A stretch of 64,000 nt of DNA from an uncultured Lachnospiraceae bacterium (GTDB lineage: Bacteria; Bacillota; Clostridia; Lachnospirales; Lachnospiraceae). The notes under the pieces are model-generated. The model made no database searches. It was not told the origin of the DNA and saw only the letters and a program-made list of their open reading frames with translations. This document shows, piece after piece, positions 48,809 to 56,567 of this stretch. The stretch is from NCBI GenBank assembly GCA_934351255.1, contig CAKRJH010000014.1, positions 1-64,000 of the forward strand, given 5' to 3'. The position numbers and the translations under genes are program-made. Numbering within the stretch: the stretch's first letter is position 1; each line of letters opens with the position of its first letter.

Positions 48809-50746
48809 ATGAAAGATGGATTTCTCAAAGTTGCCGCTGTCACCCCACAGATCCGGGTGGCCGATGTGGCATATAATACACAGCAGATCATAACCCAGCT
48901 TGAGGCGGCTGCAGACCTCGGAGCCAGACTGATCGTCTTCCCTGAGCTGTGCCTGTGTGGCTACACCTGTGGAGAACTTTTCCTGCAGGACGCACTGCTT
49001 CGCGGCTGTCTGCAGGGTCTCGGTCAGATCTGCGAGGCTTCCGAAGGTATTGATGCACTGATCCTGGTAGGCCTGCCTCTTATGGTACACCACCGCCTGT
49101 ACAATGTCGCCGCTGTCCTCAAGGACGGCGAGATTCTGGGACTGGTTCCGAAACAGTACATCCCAAATTACTCTGAATTTTACGAGGCGAGACATTTTGC
49201 CCCTGCCCCTTCTGCCAATGAGATGATCGATCTGGTACCGCTTGGCGAGCGCGGCGAAGGGATCACCTTTGGCCCGAAACAACTCTTTGCGGCAGAGAAC
49301 TACCCGGATCTTGTCCTGGGCATTGACATCTGCGAAGACCTGTGGATGCCGGTTCCTCCATCCTGCTATCATGCCATGGCAGGTGCCACCGTCATTGCCA
49401 ATCTCTCGGCCAGCGACGAGACGACCGGCAAGGATATGTACCGCCGCGAGCTGGTCCGCAACCAGTCTGCTCGTCTGCTGTGCGGCTATCTTTACGCCGA
49501 TGCCGGAGAGGGCGAGTCTTCCACTGATCTGGTCTTTGCCGGTCACAATATCATCGCCGAAAATGGCTCTATCCTGGCACAGACACGCCGCTTTACCCAT
49601 GGGATTGCGATCACCGAACTGGATCTTGGCAAGCTGGTCAGCGAGCGCAGGCGAATGACGACATTCCCGGTACACAGCCCCGAGGAGGACGGCTACGAGA
49701 CCGCATGGTTCACCTTTGATTCCATAGAGAAGACCGTGCTGACACGTCCTTTTGACCGGACGCCGTTCGTTCCGTCAGACAAGGAAGACCGCGACCGCCG
49801 CTGTGATGAGATCCTGCATATCCAGGCGATGGGTCTGAAAAAGAGACTGGAACACACCCACTGTGAGCATGCCGTCATCGGTATTTCCGGCGGACTCGAT
49901 TCGACCCTGGCCCTTCTGGTGACCGTCAAGGCATTTGATATGCTGGGGCTGGACCGCAGCGGTATCCAGGCTATCACCATGCCTTGTTTCGGAACTACAG
50001 ACCGCACCTACCAGAACGCCTGCACACTCACCAGACAACTCGGAGCTACGCTGCGCGAGGTGCCGATCCACGAGGCAGTGGACATTCATTTCCGCGACAT
50101 CGGACACGACAAGGCCATTCACGATGTGACCTACGAAAATGCACAGGCCCGCATGCGGACCACCATCCTGATGAACATCGCCAACGAATGCGGCGGCATG
50201 GTCATCGGAACCGGCGACATGTCCGAGCTGGCACTGGGCTGGGCCACCTACAATGGCGATCATATGTCCATGTACGGTGTCAACTGCTCTGTCCCGAAAA
50301 TGCTGGTGCGCTATCTGGTGGACTTCTTCGCCGAGACGACATCCGATCCGGAACTGTCCGTCGTCCTAAAAGACATTCTGGACACTCCGGTCAGTCCGGA
50401 GCTGCTGCCGCCAAAAGACGGACAGATCTCCCAGAAGACCGAAGATCTGGTGGGCCCTTACGAGCTGCACGATTTCTTCCTCTACTATGTGATGCGTTTC
50501 GGCTTCATGCCGTCAAAAATTTATCGCCTGGCCATCTACACCTTTGAAGGCGTCTACGACCAGGCGACAATATACAAATGGCTGCGCACGTTCTACTGGC
50601 GCTTCTTCGCCCAGCAGTTCAAGCGCTCCTGCCTTCCGGATGGGCCAAAAGTGGGAAGCGTGGCTCTGTCTCCGCGCGGAGACTGGCGTATGCCGAGCGA
50701 CGCCTGCGTGACTCTCTGGATGCAGGATCTTGACCGGTTATCATAA
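48809..50746 (+). CDS. nadE: glutamine-dependent NAD+ synthetase
   Basis: A 645-residue two-domain enzyme. The N-terminal nitrilase-like glutaminase (about 1-280) has FPELCLCGYTCGELF, KQYIPNYSEFYE and the nucleophile region LGIDICEDLW. The C-terminal synthetase (about 315-640) has the ATP-pyrophosphatase loop GISGGLDSTLAL and IGTGDMSELALGW. It converts nicotinate adenine dinucleotide to NAD+ with ammonia from glutamine. The ATG at 48809 has GGAG about 8 nt upstream. Its end overlaps the convergent ABC-F gene by 6 bp. Confidence 0.95.
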   Translation: MKDGFLKVAAVTPQIRVADVAYNTQQIITQLEAAADLGARLIVFPELCLCGYTCGELFLQDALLRGCLQGLGQICEASEGIDALILVGLPLMVHHRLYNVAAVLKDGEILGLVPKQYIPNYSEFYEARHFAPAPSANEMIDLVPLGERGEGITFGPKQLFAAENYPDLVLGIDICEDLWMPVPPSCYHAMAGATVIANLSASDETTGKDMYRRELVRNQSARLLCGYLYADAGEGESSTDLVFAGHNIIAENGSILAQTRRFTHGIAITELDLGKLVSERRRMTTFPVHSPEEDGYETAWFTFDSIEKTVLTRPFDRTPFVPSDKEDRDRRCDEILHIQAMGLKKRLEHTHCEHAVIGISGGLDSTLALLVTVKAFDMLGLDRSGIQAITMPCFGTTDRTYQNACTLTRQLGATLREVPIHEAVDIHFRDIGHDKAIHDVTYENAQARMRTTILMNIANECGGMVIGTGDMSELALGWATYNGDHMSMYGVNCSVPKMLVRYLVDFFAETTSDPELSVVLKDILDTPVSPELLPPKDGQISQKTEDLVGPYELHDFFLYYVMRFGFMPSKIYRLAIYTFEGVYDQATIYKWLRTFYWRFFAQQFKRSCLPDGPKVGSVALSPRGDWRMPSDACVTLWMQDLDRLS

Positions 50747-52291
50747 CCGGGTGGTCCACTCCGAACAATCCCAGACAGAGGTAGCCAGACCATGATAAAA
50801 CTCCGGTTCGTGGCATACCATCAGGATGCTGCCCTTGTACTCTTTCAGAGCGCGTTTCAGCTCCTCCTTGGCATCCACATCCAGGTGGTTGGTCGGCTCG
50901 TCCAGAAGCAGAATATTCGTCTGCTTATTGATCAGTTTGCACAGACGGACCTTGGCCTGCTCTCCTCCGGAGAGAACGCGGACCAGACTCTCAATGTGCT
51001 TGGTGGTCAGGCCGCATTTGGCCAGGGCCGAGCGCACTTCAAACTGGTTAAATGCCGGAAATTCCTGCCAGATTTCCTCGATACAGGTCGTGCTGACGGA
51101 CTGATCCATCTCCTGCTCAAAGTAGCCGATCTCCAGATAATCTCCAAGTTCCACACTTCCGGACAGAGGCGGGATCAATCCCAGAATACTTTTTAACAAC
51201 GTGGTCTTTCCGATGCCGTTGGCACCGGTCAGGACCACTTTTTCTCCTCTCTCCATCGTGAGATTTAACGCGCTGGACAGCGGATCATCGTATCCGATGA
51301 CCAGATCATGGGTCCGGAAAATATACCGGCTCGGCGCACGCGCCGTAAGAAAGACAAATTCCGGCTTCGGCTTTTCCTGATCCAGTTCGATCAGATCCAT
51401 CTTGTCGAGCTTTTTCTGACGGGACATGGCCATATTTCTCGTGGCCACCCTCGCCTTATTTCTCGCCACAAAGTCCTTGAGCTGCGCGATCTCCTTTTGC
51501 TGCTTGTGATAAGCGGCTTCCTTCTGCGCTTTCTTCATCTCATAAACTTCCATGAATTTGTCATAGTCCCCGACATAGCGGTTCAACTCGCGGTTGTCCA
51601 TGTGATAGATCAGATTGACCACGCTGTTCAGGAACGGAATGTCATGAGAGATCAGGATAAATGCATTTTCATAGTCATTGAGATAACGTTTCAGCCACTC
51701 AATATGTTCCGCATCCAGATAGTTTGTCGGCTCATCCAACAGCAGGATATCCGGCTTCTCCAGAAGCAGTTTGGCCATGAGCACCTTCGTTCTCTGCCCT
51801 CCCGAAAGATCTGTGACATCGGTGTCCAGTCCCAGATCCAGAAGACCCAGTGCCCTGGCCACCTCCTCCACTTTGGCATCGATCATATAGAAGTCATGCA
51901 TCGTCAGCATGTCCTGGATCGTGCCGGCCTCTTCCATGCAGGCATCCATCTCCTCCGGCGTACATTCTCCCAGTTTTTCATAGATGGCATTCATCTGCTG
52001 CTCCATCTCAAACAGAAAGTCAAACGCCGAGCGGAGCACGTCACCCATCGTCATGCCCTTCTCCAGGGCAGTATGCTGGTCCAGATACCCCACCCTCACG
52101 TTTTTGGCCCACTCGATCGTGCCCTCATCCGGCATCAGTTTATGCGTGATAATGTTCATAAACGTGGATTTTCCCTCGCCGTTGGCTCCGATCAGGCCAA
52201 TGTGCTCACCCTTGAGCAGACGAAACGATACGTCCTCAAAGATGGCGCGGTCTCCAAATCCATGGCTCAGATGTTCAACATTTAATATCAT
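50741..52291 (-). CDS. ABC-F family ATPase
   Basis: A 516-residue soluble protein with two ABC domains and no membrane part: GANGEGKST and LSGGQRTKV then LLLDEPTNYLD in the first, GANGIGKTT, LSGGEQAKV and LLLDEPTNHLD in the second, with the charged interdomain linker (about 235-310) that reaches into the ribosome. It is likely a translation factor or, less likely, an antibiotic-protection protein; the linker length does not decide. Convergent with nadE, sharing 6 bp. Confidence 0.92.
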   Translation of the reverse strand: MILNVEHLSHGFGDRAIFEDVSFRLLKGEHIGLIGANGEGKSTFMNIITHKLMPDEGTIEWAKNVRVGYLDQHTALEKGMTMGDVLRSAFDFLFEMEQQMNAIYEKLGECTPEEMDACMEEAGTIQDMLTMHDFYMIDAKVEEVARALGLLDLGLDTDVTDLSGGQRTKVLMAKLLLEKPDILLLDEPTNYLDAEHIEWLKRYLNDYENAFILISHDIPFLNSVVNLIYHMDNRELNRYVGDYDKFMEVYEMKKAQKEAAYHKQQKEIAQLKDFVARNKARVATRNMAMSRQKKLDKMDLIELDQEKPKPEFVFLTARAPSRYIFRTHDLVIGYDDPLSSALNLTMERGEKVVLTGANGIGKTTLLKSILGLIPPLSGSVELGDYLEIGYFEQEMDQSVSTTCIEEIWQEFPAFNQFEVRSALAKCGLTTKHIESLVRVLSGGEQAKVRLCKLINKQTNILLLDEPTNHLDVDAKEELKRALKEYKGSILMVCHEPEFYHGLATSVWDCSEWTTRL

Positions 52292-52353
52292 ACTCTTCTA
52301 AAGCGCGTCCTGCGCAGTCCTTTCTTCTTTGGTAACAGCTCACCGTTCCATTC

Positions 52354-53697
52354 CTAGTTCCAGTTCAAAGAATCCTCAAATTCCTCCACACTGCTGTATG
52401 TCGTGGATCCGTAGGTGATGACTTTGAGTGCCGGATAATCAGAATCACCGGCTCCAAACAGCTCTTCTCCCAGATTCTCCTCTGCCACAGCAGCAGGAAT
52501 ATAGATGCTCTCGAGGTTCGTGCAGTGATAAAATGCTCTGTCTCCGATGGCGCGTACGCTCTCAGGAAGAACTACATTTACCACACCGCTGTGACGGAAT
52601 GCACTTGGTCCGATCGCCAGGGTATCTGCCGGGATCACCGTATTTTCATTTCCGAAAATCAGGGTGTTAGTTGCGGTCTCCATGATTCCCTGACAGTTGT
52701 TTCTGCTGTCATATACTGTATTGGCAGGGTCTACGGAAATACCGGAGATGCTGCTCTTGGCAAAGCTCTGGGAACCGATGGATTTTACAGACGCCGGAAT
52801 GACGATCGGCGCGTCAGTCTCGGAATCCTGTCCTCTGTTCACTCCATAGAATGCGTAATATCCGATCGCCTCGGTGTTCCCAGGGATCACGGCACTCTGA
52901 CTTCCTATCCACAGGGTGTTGGTGGCCGTTTCCATGATAGCGCCACAGTCATTGCGGCTGTCATAGACAGGGTTGCCCTCTTCCACGGTGAACTTTACGA
53001 CATTGGAATTCAGAAATGCTGCCTTGTCAATGTCTGTGATCGTCTTCGGGATGGTAATGTTCCAGAGATAGGTACAATCGTCAAATGCTTTGGATCCAAT
53101 CTCTGTGACGGTGGAAGGGAACTCCACGTAGGTCGCCGTCTCCGGATTTAACACATCCTCCACGGTAAGACCGTCTTCGGAAATCTGTAACTCTGCCTTG
53201 ACCGGATTCTCCTCCGGATTTGGAGTCGGTGTCACAACCGGTGCCGGCGTTGGCACTGCGGTCGGTGCTGTAGTTGGTGCCACAGTCGGTGCTGCAGTTG
53301 GTGCCACGGTTGGCTTAACCGTCGGTTTTGCGGTCGGGCTCGTCGTAACTGCCGGCTTTGGTGTCGCCTGCGTGGCCGCCTTGACCTTGATCTTAAATTT
53401 GTACTGTTTCTTTCCTACTTTGCCGACGATCACCGCTGTTCCCACAGCAATCCCCTTGACCCTGCAGGGATTTTTCTTTGCTCTGGTCAGCTTAATGTAC
53501 TTGCCACCTTTTTTTACTTTCCAGACTGCCTTTTTCTTTTTGGTCGCTGTGATCATCGGTGAAACCGTCTTCCCTACCTTTACCGGCAGAGTGATCACTG
53601 CTTTGGCGTCTGCCTTCTGAGGCGCTGCGCCTGCTCCCGTTCCACTGATTACAACTGCCGCCGCCATGGCTGCAGCCATCCATTTTCTCCAGTTCAT
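52354..53697 (-). CDS. secreted BspA-like leucine-rich-repeat protein
   Basis: A 447-residue exported protein. Signal peptide MNWRKWMAAAMAAAVVISGT (GGAGG 7 nt before the ATG), a lysine-rich Ig-like module (about 30-115), a Pro/Thr/Val linker (about 118-170), and a C-terminal half of LRR_5/BspA repeats such as STVTEIGSKAFDDCTYLWNI and VRAIGDRAFYHCTNLESI. Proteins of this kind mediate surface binding or matrix contact. The frame upstream to 53850 runs through a hairpin-rich region and is not coding. Confidence 0.85.
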   Translation of the reverse strand: MNWRKWMAAAMAAAVVISGTGAGAAPQKADAKAVITLPVKVGKTVSPMITATKKKKAVWKVKKGGKYIKLTRAKKNPCRVKGIAVGTAVIVGKVGKKQYKFKIKVKAATQATPKPAVTTSPTAKPTVKPTVAPTAAPTVAPTTAPTAVPTPAPVVTPTPNPEENPVKAELQISEDGLTVEDVLNPETATYVEFPSTVTEIGSKAFDDCTYLWNITIPKTITDIDKAAFLNSNVVKFTVEEGNPVYDSRNDCGAIMETATNTLWIGSQSAVIPGNTEAIGYYAFYGVNRGQDSETDAPIVIPASVKSIGSQSFAKSSISGISVDPANTVYDSRNNCQGIMETATNTLIFGNENTVIPADTLAIGPSAFRHSGVVNVVLPESVRAIGDRAFYHCTNLESIYIPAAVAEENLGEELFGAGDSDYPALKVITYGSTTYSSVEEFEDSLNWN

Positions 53698-53714
53698 ATA
53701 ATTTCCTCCATTCC

Positions 53715-53840
53715 GCAGACGCATAGTGTCGAAGGAACGCGAGCAAAATGTCAGATTTTGCTCTGCGATTAAGGCTACTTTGTGGCGTCTGCGACACAAA
53801 TAGCCCGTGCGAAAATACTGCATCAGCGGTATTTTCACAC
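53715..53840. repeat. nested palindromes upstream of the BspA-like gene
   Basis: GCAGACGC (53715-53722) pairs with GCGTCTGC (53785-53792) around an inner stem GAGCAAAAT/ATTTTGCTC (53741-53763); a further hairpin GTGCGAAAATAC/GTATTTTCACAC spans 53807-53840. It lies in the 5' region of the minus-strand gene and between divergent genes. The remaining sequence to 54042 holds only the symporter's upstream region. Confidence 0.7.
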
Positions 53841-54042
53841 TATTCTCCATTCTGAAGCGTTTTCGCTTCTCTCTGATTATAACACGATGTGTGCCGCATG
53901 CTATATCCTTTTTCCTATCTCTGGAAATCTTAAGAATTATTCTGTATCCATCTTATCATAGTCTTTGTTATATATCATGGTTTTTGGGTTTTGGTTTGTG
54001 GTATACTGGGAAAGACTGAATAAAATACGTTAGGAGGAACAC

Positions 54043-55578
54043 ATGTTAAAACTACTCATCTTAATCGTTTACTTTGCAGTGCTGATCGGAATCGGCCTGT
54101 ACTGCAAAAAACACACCACCGATGTCAAGGGATTTGTTCTGGGCGGCCGCAGTGTTGGCCCCTGGCTCACCGCATTTGCCTATGGCACGTCCTACTTTTC
54201 CGCCGTGGTCTTCGTCGGATACGCCGGTCAGTTTGGCTGGAAATACGGTATCTCTACAACATGGGCCGGCATCGGCAACGCCGTGATCGGTTCCCTGCTC
54301 GCCTGGGTTGTGCTGGGACGCCGCACCCGTATCATGAGCCAGCATCTGGACTCTGCCACCATGCCTCAGTTTTTTGGCGAGCGGTTCGGCAGCCGTCCCC
54401 TCAAGATCGGTGCTTCCGTGATCATCTTCATTTTCCTGATCCCGTACACCGCATCTTTGTACAATGGACTTTCCCGTCTGTTTGGAATGGCTTTTGATAT
54501 TGATTATTCTGTGTGCATTATCCTGATGGCCGTGCTGACCGCGATCTATGTCATTGCCGGAGGTTACATGGCAACCGCCATCAATGACTTCATCCAGGGA
54601 ATCATCATGTTGTTCGGTATCGTGGCTGTGATCGCTGCCGTCCTGGTCAGCAAGGGAGGTTTCACCGAGGCCCTGCAGGGACTGGCCCGCGTCAATGATC
54701 CGGCTGTTTCCGACACACCGGGAATCTTTGCTTCCTTCTTCGGCCCGGATCCTCTGAATCTTCTGTTCGTTGTCATCCTTACCTCTCTGGGTACCTGGGG
54801 ACTGCCACAGATGGTCCAGAAATTCTACGCGATCAAGGACGAAGAATCCATCAAGACCGGAACCATCATCTCTACGATCTTTGCGCTGGTCGTATCCGGC
54901 GGATGCTATTTTCTCGGAGGTTTCGGACGTCTGTTCTCCGATCAGATCGACATTGAGGCCAATGGATTTGACTCCATTATCCCGACCATGCTGTCCGGAC
55001 TCTCTCCGGTACTGATCGCGCTGGTAGTGATCCTGGTGCTCTCCGCATCCATGTCCACGCTGTCCTCTCTGGTTATTGCATCCAGTTCTACACTGACCAT
55101 CGACTTCCTCAAGGACAATTTCATCAAGAACATGAGTGAGAAGAAGCAGGTTCTGATGATCCGTATACTGGTCGTGGTATTTATCGCCATCTCCTGCGTA
55201 CTGGCACTGATCCAATACAAGAGTGCCGTCACCTTTATCGCACAGCTTATGGGTGTATCCTGGGGTGCACTGGCCGGAGCATTTCTGGCGCCATTCATGT
55301 ACTCCCTGTATGGGAAATGGGTCTCCAAAGCATCCTGCTGGGTATGCTTCATCTTCAGTTCTGTGCTGATGATCGCAAACATTTTCCTGCGCGCGTCATT
55401 CCCGGTGATCCTGCAGAGCCCGATCAACTGTGGTGCCGTTGCCATGCTGGCCGGTCTGGTCATCGTACCGGTAGTCAGCCTGTTTACTCCAAAGCCGGAC
55501 AAAACACTGGTAGACTCCGCATTTGCCTGCTATGACAAGGAGACCAAGGTTAAACAGAAAACAGCACTTGGCGAATAA
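54043..55578 (+). CDS. sodium:solute symporter (SSS family)
   Basis: A 511-residue membrane protein with about 13 helices of the LeuT-fold SSS family: VKGFVLGGRSVGPWLTAFAYGTSYFSAVVFVGYAGQFGWKYG at the N-terminus and the Na+ site region LSASMSTLSSLVIASSST. It resembles proline/pantothenate-type carriers; the substrate is unknown. AGGAGG lies 6 nt before the ATG. The next gene, a metal-dependent amidohydrolase, starts 21 bp later, so it may process the imported compound. Confidence 0.92.
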   Translation: MLKLLILIVYFAVLIGIGLYCKKHTTDVKGFVLGGRSVGPWLTAFAYGTSYFSAVVFVGYAGQFGWKYGISTTWAGIGNAVIGSLLAWVVLGRRTRIMSQHLDSATMPQFFGERFGSRPLKIGASVIIFIFLIPYTASLYNGLSRLFGMAFDIDYSVCIILMAVLTAIYVIAGGYMATAINDFIQGIIMLFGIVAVIAAVLVSKGGFTEALQGLARVNDPAVSDTPGIFASFFGPDPLNLLFVVILTSLGTWGLPQMVQKFYAIKDEESIKTGTIISTIFALVVSGGCYFLGGFGRLFSDQIDIEANGFDSIIPTMLSGLSPVLIALVVILVLSASMSTLSSLVIASSSTLTIDFLKDNFIKNMSEKKQVLMIRILVVVFIAISCVLALIQYKSAVTFIAQLMGVSWGALAGAFLAPFMYSLYGKWVSKASCWVCFIFSSVLMIANIFLRASFPVILQSPINCGAVAMLAGLVIVPVVSLFTPKPDKTLVDSAFACYDKETKVKQKTALGE

Positions 55579-55599
55579 CTTTATGAAAAGAGGTTTCCC

Positions 55600-56454
55600 A
55601 TGGGATATATCGACATTCATACACATTCATTTCCTGAAAAAATCGCTGCGAGAGCGGTCGACAAGCTGCAGCACTCCGGACATGTCACTGCCTATTCTGA
55701 CGGAACATGTCAGGGGCTGATCGATCAGATGGCCCGCTGTGGGTTCGACTACTCGGTGATCGTGCCGGTGGTGACCAGACCGGAGCAGTATGAGACGATC
55801 AACCGCGTTGCAGCCTCCGTCAATGAGACCTCCGCACAGACCGGTCTGATCTCCTTTGGAGGCATTCACCCGGACAATGAAAATTATATTGATATTCTGA
55901 CAGATCTGAAAGAACAGGGATTTAAGGGAATCAAACTTCATCCCGTGTTTCAGAAAACCGATATCGATGATCCCGGATACCTGCGCGTCATTGACTGTGC
56001 CAGCGAGCTTGGACTACTCACTCTGATCCACGGAGGTTATGATTTCAGTTTCCCCGGCTGGGCACAGGTTACCCCAGAGAAAACCCGCCATATGCTCGAC
56101 GAGGTTCACCCCTCCGGCATCATCATGGCTCACATGGGCGGCTGGGGATGTTGGGACGCCGTCTGGGACAAGCTGATCGGGCAGGATATCTGTTTTGATG
56201 TCTCCTTCACGTATATCCCTGTAAGAAACCGGCCCGGAGCAGTCCCGGCTATGCGGCCGGATACTCCGATTCTGCCGATGGACGAGCTGGTCCGGATGAT
56301 CCGGACACATGGCGCAGACCGCATTTTATTTGGCAGCGACAGCCCGTGGAGCGATCCCGCAGAGGCAGTGCAGCTTCTGCAGGAGAGCGCACTCACCCCG
56401 GAGGAACTGGATCTGATCCTGGACAAAAATGCACGCCGGATGCTTGGGTTATAA
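55600..56454 (+). CDS. amidohydrolase family protein (Amidohydro_2-like)
   Basis: A 284-residue TIM-barrel metal hydrolase. Metal-binding pattern IDIHTHSFPEK at 4-14, KLHPVFQ, LIHGGYDF, IIMAHMGG and the final FGSDSPW. It probably hydrolyses or decarboxylates a small molecule, possibly the solute taken up by the symporter encoded just upstream. Confidence 0.88.
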   Translation: MGYIDIHTHSFPEKIAARAVDKLQHSGHVTAYSDGTCQGLIDQMARCGFDYSVIVPVVTRPEQYETINRVAASVNETSAQTGLISFGGIHPDNENYIDILTDLKEQGFKGIKLHPVFQKTDIDDPGYLRVIDCASELGLLTLIHGGYDFSFPGWAQVTPEKTRHMLDEVHPSGIIMAHMGGWGCWDAVWDKLIGQDICFDVSFTYIPVRNRPGAVPAMRPDTPILPMDELVRMIRTHGADRILFGSDSPWSDPAEAVQLLQESALTPEELDLILDKNARRMLGL

Positions 56455-56486
56455 TCCGGCTCTATCCTTATATTCTATACACAAGA

Positions 56487-56566
56487 AAGAAGATCGAAGC
56501 AAACCATGACACCGGCCCGATATTCCGGGCACCTGTCTCGCTGTTACCTCGATCTTCTTTTTATTC
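56487..56566. terminator. long-loop bidirectional terminator
   Basis: Arms AAGAAGATCGA (56487-56497) and TCGATCTTCTT (56549-56559) followed by TTTATT, enclosing an inner CCGGCCCGATATTCCGGG stem, between convergent genes. Confidence 0.6.
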
Positions 56567-56567
56567 T

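Noticed and set aside
53198..53620. Plus-strand frame rich in Gly/Val/Thr
   Set aside because: Antisense shadow of the Pro/Thr/Val linker and Ig-like module of the BspA-like gene.
54061..55215. 384-codon minus-strand open frame inside the symporter gene
   Set aside because: The opposite strand encodes an SSS symporter with family motifs; the antisense product is rich in His, Gln and Asp and matches nothing.
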